Shown in pieces: positions 26,609 through 34,613 of a stretch of 64,000 nucleotides of DNA; position 1 is the stretch's first letter; each line of letters opens with the position of its first letter. The stretch is from Breoghania corrubedonensis (GTDB lineage Bacteria > Pseudomonadota > Alphaproteobacteria > Rhizobiales > Stappiaceae). The position numbers and the translations under genes are program-made. The DNA lies in the NCBI RefSeq assembly GCF_003053845.1, contig NZ_QAYG01000012.1, positions 62,001-126,000 of the forward strand. The letters run 5' to 3'. Under the pieces are notes generated by a model. It had not been told where the DNA came from, did no database searches, and was given only the letters and a program-made list of their open reading frames with translations.

Positions 26609-27199
26609 ATGAGCGAACTGAAAGCGGTCTGCGTCTATTGCGGATCCAATCCGGGCAACCGGCCCGACTATCTGGCGGCGGCAGAGGCGCTGGGCGAACT
26701 GATCGCTCGGCGCGGCCTGCGACTGGTCTATGGCGGGGCGGAAATCGGGCTGATGGGCCGGGTGGCGAGCGCTGCGCTCGCCGCCGGCGGCGAGGTCGTC
26801 GGCATCATGCCTCAGGCGCTGGTCGATCGCGAGATCGCCCACAAGGGCCTGACCGAGATGCACGTCGTCGCCTCCATGCACGAGCGCAAGAAGATGATGG
26901 CCGATCTCTCGGATGGCTTCATCGCGCTGCCCGGCGGTATCGGCACGCTGGAGGAGCTGTTCGAGGTGTGGACGTGGGCCCAGCTCGGCCACCACGAAAA
27001 GCCCTGCGGTCTGCTGGATGTGGCGGGCTACTATTCGAAGCTTGCCGCCTTCCTCGATCATCAGGTGACCGAAGGCTTCGTGCGCGTCGAGCACCGCGCG
27101 ATGCTGGCGATCGATGACGATCCGGCGGCGCTGCTGGAAAGGTTCACGGCTTACTCTGCGCCGCACGTCACCAAATGGGTGGAACGTTCGGACGTGTGA
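26609..27199 (+). CDS. LOG family protein (cytokinin riboside 5'-monophosphate phosphoribohydrolase type)
   Basis: 196 residues. Contains YCGSNPG near the start, [20 protein letters not shown] and the signature [16 protein letters not shown] proteins release the base from nucleoside 5'-monophosphates such as isopentenyl-AMP; bacterial members are often mislabelled lysine decarboxylases. Substrate not determined here. Located 34 nt after the M20 peptidase. Confidence 0.9.
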   Translation: MSELKAVCVYCGSNPGNRPDYLAAAEALGELIARRGLRLVYGGAEIGLMGRVASAALAAGGEVVGIMPQALVDREIAHKGLTEMHVVASMHERKKMMADLSDGFIALPGGIGTLEELFEVWTWAQLGHHEKPCGLLDVAGYYSKLAAFLDHQVTEGFVRVEHRAMLAIDDDPAALLERFTAYSAPHVTKWVERSDV

Positions 27200-27240
27200 G
27201 GCCGGGGCACGTATTCCTTGCGATGGAAACGGGCAAACCC

Positions 27241-27267
27241 GCCTGCGCGAAGCTCAGTCGCGCAGGC
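27241..27267. terminator. Hairpin at convergent LOG/VanZ-like ends
   Basis: A perfect 10-bp stem GCCTGCGCGA/TCGCGCAGGC with 7-nt loop, 41 nt after the LOG stop; it overlaps the last codons of the VanZ-like gene on the other strand. Likely a LOG transcript end; there is no T-run. Confidence 0.5.
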
Positions 27268-27682
27268 CGCGATCGGCGCGAGCGCGTTCGATGAAGCTCA
27301 GTTCCTCGGCGGGAAAGGGAGCGGGAACACGGATCGAGAGAACCCCGGCCGCCGAAAGTGCGCCAATCATGCTTGCAGCGAAATCGGCCGCCGACATCTC
27401 GCGGTAGCCGAGCTTGCCCTGGATGATCTCACCGCCGGCGGCGAGCAGCAGCGCGATGACGAAGGCGGGCAGCGCGCGCCCCTGGAAGAAGCCAGACAGC
27501 GAAACTGTCAGCAGCGCAAAGAACACACCGTGGAACGCCCAGTCGTAGGGGTGGTCAAGGCCAAGCGGCAGGCCGAAGCCCAGTGCTGCGCCGACCACAA
27601 GCAGAAATGCGGTGGAGCTGAGCGTTGCCGGCGGCACCTTGTCGAAGAGATTGGAAACGCGGGCCGAGAGAAAGTTCAGCAT
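27254..27682 (-). CDS. VanZ-like membrane protein
   Basis: 142 residues with four hydrophobic helices. The VanZ pattern is present: DWAFHGVFFALLT, then GGEIIQGKLGYREMSAADFAASMIG (the E-x-x-Q and R-x-x-S-x-x-D motif). VanZ itself confers low-level teicoplanin resistance, but most relatives have no known role. It ends in a charged cytoplasmic tail. Single gene, converging with LOG. Confidence 0.8.
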   Translation of the reverse strand: MLNFLSARVSNLFDKVPPATLSSTAFLLVVGAALGFGLPLGLDHPYDWAFHGVFFALLTVSLSGFFQGRALPAFVIALLLAAGGEIIQGKLGYREMSAADFAASMIGALSAAGVLSIRVPAPFPAEELSFIERARADRGLRD

Positions 27683-28284
27683 GGCGGCGCACCTCTGCTC
27701 CTGATCAGCGGTCCGCTAACGAAAGCAGAAACCGCAAGATTCGTTAACGCCAGTTTCACGCCGCATTCCTTTACGAATGGTTAATGAAAGGTTTCCGGCA
27801 CCCGTTTGGCGTGTGTCGCACCGTGATGCGTCTCGCGCTGTATCCGGTCTGCCAGGTTGCGAAGAGCAAAGAAGAGAAGAGGCGTTCAGATGGGGGGATC
27901 TGAACGCCTCGCGGTACTCTCCATCGCCGCCTGCAAGCGGAACTTTGACCGGGTGTCTGACGGGATCTGTTGCGGCATATCCCGCTGTTCCTGTTGCCTC
28001 CGGGCACCTGCGAGAGTGGACGGGTGTCCGGTGGCCGCTCGTCGATGCGGCTGCGACCGAAAGGGGGCGGTCGCTCTCCCCCGTACCGCAGGGGAGCTTT
28101 TGAACTGGGAAAACTCCGAAATACGACGTGGGCGTCAGGCAAAGGCCTCTTCGGTAGAGATCTCAATGCGGGATCGGGATCAGTCTTCGCCATGGGCTCG
28201 TCAAAATGCCGGCAATGCGCCCTCCGGGCGGGCAGGAACGGCCAATACGGCCCGGTTCATGCCCTTACGCGCTGTTTTCGCTTG
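27683..28284. other. 602-base stretch without a convincing gene; hairpin-rich
   Basis: Open frames on both strands here have unnatural Arg/Pro/Cys-rich composition and no family features. It instead contains several strong inverted repeats (27879-27910, 28053-28074, 28076-28096), described separately as a candidate structured RNA. The VanZ-like promoter should lie near 27690-27780, which is AT-richer. Confidence 0.45.
27865..28100 (-). ncRNA. Candidate structured small RNA ending in a terminator-like hairpin
   Basis: Read on the minus strand: a 6-bp stem (28096-28076), then GCGACCG/CGGTCGC (28074-28053, 8-nt loop), and finally a perfect 13-bp stem GAGGCGTTCAGAT/ATCTGAACGCCTC with a six-base homopolymer loop (27910-27879), followed by TTCTCTTCTTT. 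This looks like a non-coding transcript with an intrinsic terminator. I do not recognise tmRNA, 6S, SRP or RNase P consensus in it. The 5' limit is a guess. Confidence 0.35.
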
Positions 28285-28569
28285 TCAATGGTGCAACTGT
28301 GTCGGCTGGGCGGCTGTACGGTCACGACCGATGACCGTGACCGGAAACATTTCCGGCTGCTGGTCGTCGCGGGTCGGCGGTGCCAGGCGTACCAGCGGCA
28401 GCAACCGTGTTTCACGCTTGTCCGTCTGATGCCGGTGGGCGAGCAGACGAAGGGCATCTCGAAACAGCGGATGAAGTATCTTCAGGCTGTCGCGATCGAA
28501 TAGCCGAAGGTTATTCCGCAAACGATTGTCGGTGTCGTGGGAATCGTGGTTGTTGATATTGTCAAACAT
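28285..28569 (-). CDS. Small hypothetical protein (94 aa)
   Basis: 94 residues from ATG 28569, preceded by GAGGAG with 7 nt spacing, the main evidence for a gene. The sequence is hydrophilic, Asn/Asp/His-rich at the start (FDNINNHDSHD) and Arg/Leu-rich in the middle (LRLFDRDSLKILHPLFRDALRLLAHRHQ), with no membrane helix or known family. An AT-rich segment upstream could be its promoter, and the terminator-like hairpin at 27879-27910 could end its transcript. It may be spurious. Confidence 0.45.
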   Translation of the reverse strand: MFDNINNHDSHDTDNRLRNNLRLFDRDSLKILHPLFRDALRLLAHRHQTDKRETRLLPLVRLAPPTRDDQQPEMFPVTVIGRDRTAAQPTQLHH

Positions 28570-29353
28570 CGCAATCTCCTCGCCGCCTTGGAGAATTACT
28601 TTACGGGATCTAATCCCCGGCAAAAAGCAAATAATCCACCGAAAAAAGACGTATTGTGGATTATGAAGGCGAAAAAAGTCTCTAACATATGAAAAATATG
28701 AGAAAAATCAGTCAAGCAAGAAATTTGCCCACTTATTTCCTGTGGATAAGTGTTTGTTAACGGTTGGTACCGGCAGCGGTCTCAGGGGGACGGACGCTCG
28801 GCGGCGATGTCCTTCAAGGGCTTGGTAAATAAGTCATATAACGGCAAATACCGATGTGTGCGGAGGTTTGCGGGTAGAGTGGAGCGTCGCTCGGCGCTCA
28901 CCGCCATGGCTTGTCTCTCTCCCTTCCGGGCTTCATCGGGGCTACCAGCCGGCATCCGGGCATGCCAGGGCGGGTCTTGAGCCGCATTGCAGCAAAAGTT
29001 CCAGTTGAGCAGGGGCTTGCCGCGCGGCGGGGCTTGCTGCAAGAGGCGATTGCACAGGATCGTGATGCAATCGCAAATGTCGAAAATAGCGAAAGCGCTG
29101 TTCGTCAAGGCCACCGATACGGGCGGCTGCGAGCGACACGCAATATGTAACAACTTCCGCGTACGGCTTTCACGATGTTTGTCAAAGCAACCACCGCCGC
29201 GTTTTTCTTCACCTCTTCCGTGAAACATTTTCGCGAACGCGGGCAGGCTCGGAACGAAAAACGCGGGAATGAAAAAAGGGAGGAGGCCGCTTCGGGCTTC
29301 CTCCCTCTCGTGGTTCTTGTCGCGGCCCAGGCGCATGCACCTGGGCGCGGGGT
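28570..29353. other. 784-base gene-free stretch with AT-rich island and DnaA-box-like repeats
   Basis: 28600-28760 is strikingly AT-rich for this genome. It holds the inverted pair ATAATCCAC (28631-28639)/GTGGATTAT (28656-28664), and TGTGGATAA (28741-28749), which is the exact complement of the consensus DnaA box. ACTTAT/ATAAGT (28731-28751) brackets the latter. A separate 9-bp repeat GCGATTGCA/TGCAATCGC lies at 29046-29074. Frames in 28780-29340 do not look coding. The pcaHG terminator is at 29272-29305. Confidence 0.5.
29272..29305 (-). terminator. Rho-independent terminator of pcaHG
   Basis: On the minus strand, an 11-bp stem (29305-29295 with 29088-equivalent arm 29288-29278; one G-U pair) and a 6-nt loop are followed by six T (29277-29272). 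It lies 49 nt after the pcaG stop. Confidence 0.85.
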
Positions 29354-29974
29354 CTACACGTCGAAGAAGACCGTCTCGTCGTCACCCTGCATGTGGATGT
29401 CGAAACGATAGACGGTGCCGGTCGGGGTTTCGCGTCGCTCCGCGACCAGCGTATGCCGGCGCTCTTGCGGCACCGACTGCATCACAGGATCGGCGGCATT
29501 TGCCTCCGCCTCGTCCGCGAAATAGACGCGTGTATAGGCATGCACCAGCATGCCGCGGGCGAAGACGATCATGTTGATGTGCGGTGCCTCGCCTACATCG
29601 GCTGCGCCCGGCTTCACCGTGTCGAACCAGAACCTGTTTTCCGGATCCGTACCCGTGCCACAGCGTCCGAAGCCTTCGAAATGGGCGTTCGGGCGGCGGG
29701 TGTCTTCGGGGTGGTTGAAGCGGCCCTCCGCGTCGGCCTGCCAGATTTCGATCATCGCATCGTTGATGGGATCGCCGTTGCCGTCATAAACGATGCCTTC
29801 CACGCGGATGCGTTCGCCTTCCGTTTCGTTGTCGGTCAGCGTGCTGTCGGCGATTGCCGTGTGCGGATAGCCGTATTGGCCGGCCGTCAAACCGTAGGCA
29901 AAGTAAGGGCCCACCGTCTGCGACGGGGTCTGCTTCAGGGCTTCGCTCGCGGTCGCTGTTGTCGTCTCTGGCAT
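29354..29974 (-). CDS. pcaG: Protocatechuate 3,4-dioxygenase alpha subunit
   Basis: 206 residues, normal for PcaG. Sequence: TPSQTVGPYFAYGLT at the N-terminus, GDPINDAMIEIWQADAEGRF, and APHINMIVFARGML. It pairs with PcaH to form the intradiol ring-cleaving dioxygenase that turns protocatechuate into 3-carboxy-cis,cis-muconate. The alpha subunit lacks the full Tyr/His iron set. It starts 4 nt after the pcaH stop, an operon. The family assignment is clear. Confidence 0.95.
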   Translation of the reverse strand: MPETTTATASEALKQTPSQTVGPYFAYGLTAGQYGYPHTAIADSTLTDNETEGERIRVEGIVYDGNGDPINDAMIEIWQADAEGRFNHPEDTRRPNAHFEGFGRCGTGTDPENRFWFDTVKPGAADVGEAPHINMIVFARGMLVHAYTRVYFADEAEANAADPVMQSVPQERRHTLVAERRETPTGTVYRFDIHMQGDDETVFFDV

Positions 29975-29978
29975 GATC

Positions 29979-30680
29979 TCAGTCCTCCATCGGCGTTTCG
30001 TTGCGTCCGCGAAGGACGATGTCGAAGATGTATCCGAGCGAGAAATCGGGCTCGGTCACGTCGATCGAGAACTTGGAGATCAGGCGCTCGCGCGCTTCCT
30101 CCGGCGTGCCGAGATAAATAGGATCTAGGTCGAGCAGCGGATCGCCGGGAAAGTACATCTGGGTTACCAGGCGGGTCGCGATGGAGGGGCCGAGCAGCGA
30201 GAAGTGGATGTGGTTCGGCCGCCACGCATTGTAATGGTTGCCCCAGGGATAGGCACCCGGCTTGATCGTGCGGAAGGTGTAGCGGCCCTCGTCGTCGGTC
30301 ACGCAGCGCCCGCCGCCGAAGAAATTCGGATCGAGCGGCGCGTTATGCTGGTCCACCTTGTGGATGTAGCGTCCGGCGGCATTCGCCTGCCACACTTCCA
30401 CCAGCGTGTTGCGCACCGGCCGGCCGTCCTCGTCAAGAACGCGGCCGGTGACGAGGATGCGCTCGCCCAGCGGCTCGCCGTTCTTCGCGCCGTTCTTCGT
30501 CAGGTCGGCATCGAGAACGCCGACCTTTTCGTGCCCGTAGACGGGGCCGGTCCGCTCCGAAAGCGTCTGCTTCAGCGGGATCAGCGGTTTGGTCGGTGAG
30601 CGCAGCACGGTCGACTTGTAGGGCGCGTGCAGATAGGCCGGATGAGACATCCAGTCGCGCGAATTGTACGGCTTGTTCAT
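29979..30680 (-). CDS. pcaH: Protocatechuate 3,4-dioxygenase beta subunit
   Basis: 233 residues from ATG 30680, with AGGAGG about 9 nt upstream; longer in-frame starts lack this. The ferric iron ligands (two Tyr, two His) sit in the region with GNHYNAWRPNHIHFSLLG and the upstream Tyr. It opens with NSRDWMSHPAYLHAPYKST, typical of PcaH. First gene of the pcaHG operon; a LysR-type box lies 81-95 nt upstream, shared with divergent pcaQ. Regulation by PcaQ responding to beta-carboxymuconate or muconolactone is expected from the S. meliloti/Agrobacterium model. Confidence 0.95.
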   Translation of the reverse strand: MNKPYNSRDWMSHPAYLHAPYKSTVLRSPTKPLIPLKQTLSERTGPVYGHEKVGVLDADLTKNGAKNGEPLGERILVTGRVLDEDGRPVRNTLVEVWQANAAGRYIHKVDQHNAPLDPNFFGGGRCVTDDEGRYTFRTIKPGAYPWGNHYNAWRPNHIHFSLLGPSIATRLVTQMYFPGDPLLDLDPIYLGTPEEARERLISKFSIDVTEPDFSLGYIFDIVLRGRNETPMED

Positions 30681-30760
30681 GGCAGCTTGTCCTCCTCGGT
30701 CCCGAAATTCCTCCACTCGGGACCCACACGTCATGGAACGCAACATGCATGCCCTTTTCG

Positions 30761-30775
30761 GTTATGTAAAATAAC
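30761..30775. promoter_or_regulatory. Probable PcaQ (LysR-type) binding site
   Basis: The pcaH-pcaQ intergenic region contains GTTAT-GTAAA-ATAAC, perfect 5-bp arms fitting the LysR T-N11-A rule. It is 81 nt from the pcaH start and 42 nt from the pcaQ start, suitable to control both genes. It differs in detail from the reported rhizobial PcaQ consensus with ATAACC arms. Confidence 0.6.
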
Positions 30776-30816
30776 TATTTTCGCCAATTGGCATGTCGAT
30801 ATGGTTATATAGCGCC

Positions 30817-31743
30817 ATGCTCGATCCCCGCATCAAGTTCCGTCATCTGCAGTGCTTTCTCGAGATCGCCCGCCAGGGCGGCATCAGCCGCGCGGCGGAT
30901 GCGCTCGCCATCACCCAGCCCGCCGCCTCCAAGGCCCTGCGGGAACTGGAGGACATCCTTGCCATCCGATTGTTCGAGCGTTCGCGCAAGGGCATTCGGC
31001 TGACGCGGTTCGGCGAGGTCTTCCTGCGCCACGCCTCGGCTTCCGTCATGGCGATCCGCGAAGGGATGGAAAGCGTGGCGGCGGCGCGTGACCGGGGCGG
31101 CGGTGTGGTCACGGTCGGTGTCCTGCCCAATGTCGGCGCCCGCCTGATGCCGCGCGCGTTGCGTCTTTTCAAGACCTCGGCACTGGAAACGATCGTGCGG
31201 GTGACGACCGGATCCAACGCGCAGCTTCTGGATGACCTGAAGCGCGGTGGTCTCGACTTCGTCGTCGCCCGTCTGGTCGATCCCGCCGAGATGATCGGGC
31301 TTTCCTTCGAACACCTTTATTCCGAACCGCTGACGCTGGTGGTGCGCATGGGCCATCCCCTGTGCGGACGAACGCCCTTCGACCTGACCGCGATCGAACG
31401 CTATCCGATATCGCTGCCTCTGGCGGGAACGGTTATTCGCGGCGATATCGACCGGTTCCTGATCGCCAACGGCATTCGCCTGCCGCCCGACCGGGTCGAA
31501 ACGATCTCGATCACCTTCGGACGGGCGCATGTCCTGTCGGGGGATGCGGTGTGGGCGGTGCCGCGCGGCGGCGTCATGGGGGACATCGCCGCCGGGCTTC
31601 TTGCGGAATTGCCGATCGACAGGACACCGCTCGAAGGGTCCATCGGTCTCGCCATGCGCTCCGACATGCCGCCGAGCCCGCTCGTCGCCATGCTGATCTC
31701 GACGATCAGGGAGGTGGCGGGCGAGATCCGGGAGGAGGGGTAG
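30817..31743 (+). CDS. pcaQ: LysR-family regulator of the pca genes
   Basis: 308 residues from ATG 30817 (MLDPRIKFRHLQCFLEIA), the usual start for PcaQ; an ATG at 30793 is less likely. N-terminal winged HTH about 5-65 (ISRAADALAITQPAASKALRELE), then a type-2 periplasmic-binding-like effector domain (about 95-300). Divergent from pcaHG with a shared operator between them, the typical PcaQ arrangement. It should activate the protocatechuate genes. Confidence 0.88.
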   Translation: MLDPRIKFRHLQCFLEIARQGGISRAADALAITQPAASKALRELEDILAIRLFERSRKGIRLTRFGEVFLRHASASVMAIREGMESVAAARDRGGGVVTVGVLPNVGARLMPRALRLFKTSALETIVRVTTGSNAQLLDDLKRGGLDFVVARLVDPAEMIGLSFEHLYSEPLTLVVRMGHPLCGRTPFDLTAIERYPISLPLAGTVIRGDIDRFLIANGIRLPPDRVETISITFGRAHVLSGDAVWAVPRGGVMGDIAAGLLAELPIDRTPLEGSIGLAMRSDMPPSPLVAMLISTIREVAGEIREEG

Positions 31744-31859
31744 AGGGTCTCGCTCGTTCCCGGATGCGTAAGGCGAAGATGCACGACCAGACCCGGAAAT
31801 CAGCGCAACAAGGGCGCTGGCCGGGCGCGCCTTGTCCTGTCTCCACGTCGCCCTGCGCC

Positions 31860-32489
31860 TCACGGCATCGGGATCGGGCCCATATCCTTCGGCACCTTGT
31901 AGCCGCGCTGAACGGCCGGACGTGCGGCAACGGTCTCGTACCAGCGCTTCACATGCGCAAAGGCATTCATGTCGACGCCCTGCCATTCGAAGCGCGAAGC
32001 CCAGGGCCAGATCGCCATATCTGCGACGGAATACTCGCCGGCGACGTATTCGTGCTGCGATAGCTGGTGGTCGAGCACGCCGTAAAGCCGGCTCGTCTCC
32101 TTGCCGAAACGCTCCTCCGCATAGGCCGCCTTGCCGGGATTGAAGTGCAGGAAGTGGTGCGCCTGTCCGAGCATCGGGCCGAAGCCGCCCATCTGCCACA
32201 TCACCCATTCCACCGCGCGCCACCAGGCCGCCTGATCCTGCGGCATGAACATGCCCGTCTTGCGCGCCAGGTACATCAGGATCGCACCGGACTCCATCAA
32301 GGACAGGCCGGTGTCGCTGTCAACGATGGCGGGAATCTTGTTGTTGGGGGAGATTTTCAGGAAATGCGGCTGGAACTGCTCGTCGTTCAGAATATCGACG
32401 GCGTAGGCCTTGTAGGGCAGGCCGCATTCTTCCAGCATGATGGAGACCTTGCGCCCGTTGGGCGTGCTCCAGGTATACAGATCGATCAC
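31860..32489 (-). CDS. Glutathione S-transferase family protein (Nu/YghU-like)
   Basis: 209 residues. N-terminal thioredoxin fold (LYTWSTPNGRKVSIMLEE, with PNGRK at the active site as in YfcG/YghU), SLMESGAILMYLA for glutathione binding, then the helical domain (YSVADMAIWPW). Nu-class members often have disulfide-bond reductase activity. It lies 32 nt after pcaC on the same strand, so it is probably in that transcript; a role in aromatic metabolism is inferred. Confidence 0.88.
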   Translation of the reverse strand: MIDLYTWSTPNGRKVSIMLEECGLPYKAYAVDILNDEQFQPHFLKISPNNKIPAIVDSDTGLSLMESGAILMYLARKTGMFMPQDQAAWWRAVEWVMWQMGGFGPMLGQAHHFLHFNPGKAAYAEERFGKETSRLYGVLDHQLSQHEYVAGEYSVADMAIWPWASRFEWQGVDMNAFAHVKRWYETVAARPAVQRGYKVPKDMGPIPMP

Positions 32490-32521
32490 GAGAGGTTTCT
32501 CCGTCTCGGCGCGCGCGTGGC

Positions 32522-32914
32522 TCAGGCGCTGGCCTTTTCATATTCGGCAACCGCATCGGCGGCTTCCTTGAAGGCGGTGTTTGCGGCCGGAACGCCGCAA
32601 TAGATGGCGCATTGCAGGAGGACTTCCTTGATGTCCTCCGGCTCCAGTTCGCCCTCGAAGAGCGCGGCACGCACATGCATGACGAATTCTTCCCAGCGCC
32701 CCAGCGCCACCATCATCGACAGCACCAGCAGGCGCCGCGTCTTGTGATCAAACCGTTGTCGCGTCCAGATCTCGCCCCAGGCATAGCGGGTGATGAGGTC
32801 TTGGAAGTCCGACGTGAAGGCCGTCTTGTTGGCCTCGGCGCGGTCCACATGGGCATCGCCCAGCACCGACCGGCGCGTCTTCATTCCCAGCTCATGCCGC
32901 TCGCCCTCGTCCAT
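32522..32914 (-). CDS. pcaC: 4-carboxymuconolactone decarboxylase
   Basis: 130 residues from ATG 32914, AGGAG 6 nt upstream. PcaC-family features: MKTRRSVLGDAHVDRA at the start, ITRYAWGEIWTR, HKTRRLLVLSMM and EVLLQCAIYCGVPAAN. It decarboxylates gamma-carboxymuconolactone to 3-oxoadipate enol-lactone, two steps after PcaHG. pcaB and pcaD are not in this window. It sits across pcaQ from pcaHG, with a GST between. Confidence 0.92.
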   Translation of the reverse strand: MDEGERHELGMKTRRSVLGDAHVDRAEANKTAFTSDFQDLITRYAWGEIWTRQRFDHKTRRLLVLSMMVALGRWEEFVMHVRAALFEGELEPEDIKEVLLQCAIYCGVPAANTAFKEAADAVAEYEKASA

Positions 32915-33333
32915 GGAATGCTCCTGCTTCCTGATCTTGTCCGTGAAGAATCTCGACCTTTCGCATGAAGAAAGGTGGACCGGCACCCTGACGCCGGCCG
33001 CTCCCGCGGTCAACTGTCAAGCATTGGCGCGCCGACGCACGGCCGAACCGTTCATCACGAAAATGTTGTTTTCCGTCCTCGCGCTTCCGAAACAGCATGA
33101 CTTCGGATCAACGAATTGAAATTAATATGGAAAATGAAATGTGTCGCTATTTCGGCGATTGGCGCTCGTGCGGTGAACAGTCCGTCCAATGGACACGGGT
33201 CGGATGCACTACATAGATGTGCTGCACTGCAATATGTGCCCGCCTCATTTGCCGCTTAATTTTTTGGTCCGGCGGGTGCCGCATTCACGAAGCCGATGCC
33301 CGCCGTCCTTCGCGGGCGCTTTAAGGAGTAAAC
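32915..33333. other. Divergent promoter region, pcaC and YceI genes
   Basis: 419 bases with no plausible gene. 33110-33150 is AT-rich. AAGGAG (33323-33328) is the ribosome site of the YceI gene. No LysR box as clear as the one upstream of pcaH was found here. Confidence 0.35.
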
Positions 33334-33909
33334 ATGGTTCGTCTCGCCGCTACCGCCCTTGCCGCCAGTCTCCTCGCCGCGCCGGCCCTTGCAGAGCCGG
33401 TCGCCTACACCGTCGACAAGAGCCACAGCTCGATCTTCTTTTCCGTCGAGCATCTCGGCTTCTCGACCATCCACGGGCACTTCGGCGCCTACGATGCGGA
33501 CATCGTGCTTGATGAGGACGATCTCGCCAACTCCAAGGCCAACGTCACCATTGACATGTCGAGCCTCGACACCTTCTGGGAGCCGCGCACCGAACACCTG
33601 AAGACGGCCGACTTCTTCGACGTGGAGAAGTTCCCGCAGGCGACCTTCGTCTCCAGGACCTTCAAGAAGACAGGCGAGAACAAGGTCGCGGTGACCGGTG
33701 ATTTGTCCATCCATGGCAAGACCAAGGAAGTCACGATCGACTTCACGGTGAAGAAGGTCGGCCAGAACCCGATGGCCAAGGTCAAGGCGATCGGCCTGGT
33801 CGGCACGACGGTGCTGAAGCGCTCCGACTACAATGTGGCGGGCTATGCGCCGGCCGTTGCCGATGAGGTGCCGCTGCGCATCGATCTGGAACTCGATCAA
33901 AAGCAGTAG
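33334..33909 (+). CDS. YceI family periplasmic protein
   Basis: 191 residues with signal peptide (MVRLAATALAASLLAAPALA). Mature protein is a lipocalin-like YceI domain: YTVDKSHSSIFFSVEHLGFSTIHGHF, FFDVEKFPQATF, VTGDLSIHGKTKEV, YNVAGYAP. YceI proteins bind isoprenoid-type lipids such as polyprenyls or quinones. Followed by a terminator, then cytochrome b561 and another YceI gene. Confidence 0.92.
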   Translation: MVRLAATALAASLLAAPALAEPVAYTVDKSHSSIFFSVEHLGFSTIHGHFGAYDADIVLDEDDLANSKANVTIDMSSLDTFWEPRTEHLKTADFFDVEKFPQATFVSRTFKKTGENKVAVTGDLSIHGKTKEVTIDFTVKKVGQNPMAKVKAIGLVGTTVLKRSDYNVAGYAPAVADEVPLRIDLELDQKQ

Positions 33910-33942
33910 ACGACGGTTTCGCAACGTTCCGCCGACTAGGGG

Positions 33943-33967
33943 GACGGAGCCGGGATCCGGCTCCGTC
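33943..33967 (+). terminator. Hairpin after first YceI gene
   Basis: Perfect 11-bp stem GACGGAGCCGG/CCGGCTCCGTC with 3-nt loop, 34 nt after the stop, followed by TTCC only. May partly terminate or stabilise the YceI message ahead of the cytochrome gene. Confidence 0.55.
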
Positions 33968-33989
33968 TTCCGTGTTCGGCGGAGCCGAC

Positions 33990-34595
33990 ATGGGGGCTTC
34001 GATGCTTCGCAATACGGCTACCGGGTACGGCCTCGTCTCCATCGCCTTTCACTGGGCGATGGTCGCCTTGATTCTCTCGCTTTTCGCCCTCGGCCTCTAC
34101 ATGACCGGCCTTCCGCAGACCGATCCGGGGACCTTCGCGCTCTATCAGCTTCACAAGTCGCTGGGTTTCACCATTCTGGCGCTGGTGGCCGTCCGCCTGC
34201 TTTGGCGGCTGTCAAGCCCCGCCCCGCAGCTGCCGTCTGGAATGGCGATGTGGGAGCGTGCGGGAGCCCATGCGAGCCACTTTGTGCTTTACCTGCTGAT
34301 GTTCGCCATTCCCCTGTCCGGCTGGCTGATGGTTTCCGCCTCGCCCTGGGGCATCCCGACCGTGCTCTACGGCGTGCTGCCTGTGCCGCATCTGCCCGTG
34401 CCCTCCCTTCTGGGCGCCAAGCCGGCAGCGGAGGCGACGATGAAGAGCGTGCATGAAATTCTGGCCTGGAGCGTGATTGTCCTTGCCACCTTCCATGCCG
34501 CTGCCGCAATCAAGCACCATCTGGTAACCCGCGACGACACGCTGCGCCGCATGATCTCAACGCGCCCCGCGCGCAAGGAAACTTCGCGCGCCTGA
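33990..34595 (+). CDS. Cytochrome b561 family membrane protein
   Basis: 201 residues; ATG 33990 is preceded by GGAG with 5 nt spacing (33972 and 34002 are alternatives). Four membrane helices with conserved His ligands for two b hemes: SIAFHWAMVALI, YQLHKSLGFTIL, GAHASHFVLYLLMF, KSVHEILAWSVIVLATFHAAAAI. It would move electrons between the quinone pool and periplasm. Flanked by two YceI genes, a recurring pairing in Proteobacteria. Confidence 0.92.
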   Translation: MGASMLRNTATGYGLVSIAFHWAMVALILSLFALGLYMTGLPQTDPGTFALYQLHKSLGFTILALVAVRLLWRLSSPAPQLPSGMAMWERAGAHASHFVLYLLMFAIPLSGWLMVSASPWGIPTVLYGVLPVPHLPVPSLLGAKPAAEATMKSVHEILAWSVIVLATFHAAAAIKHHLVTRDDTLRRMISTRPARKETSRA

Positions 34596-34613
34596 TATTC
34601 TGGAGTTGTTTCT

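Noticed and set aside
24958-26610. 550-codon minus-strand open frame
   Set aside because: Antisense to the M20 peptidase, which carries the full zinc-site motif set on the plus strand.
27771-28193. 140-codon minus-strand frame across the hairpin region
   Set aside because: Arg/Pro/Ser-rich, overlaps the perfect 13-bp hairpin and lacks protein-like pattern; treated as non-coding.
28600-28760. Chromosomal or plasmid replication origin
   Set aside because: Only one exact DnaA box and one inverted pair are present, with no dnaA, hemE, repABC or parB neighbours; reported only as a DnaA-box island.
28782-29336. 184-codon minus-strand frame
   Set aside because: Composition is Arg/Cys/Pro-rich and it spans the pcaHG terminator; no ribosome site or family.
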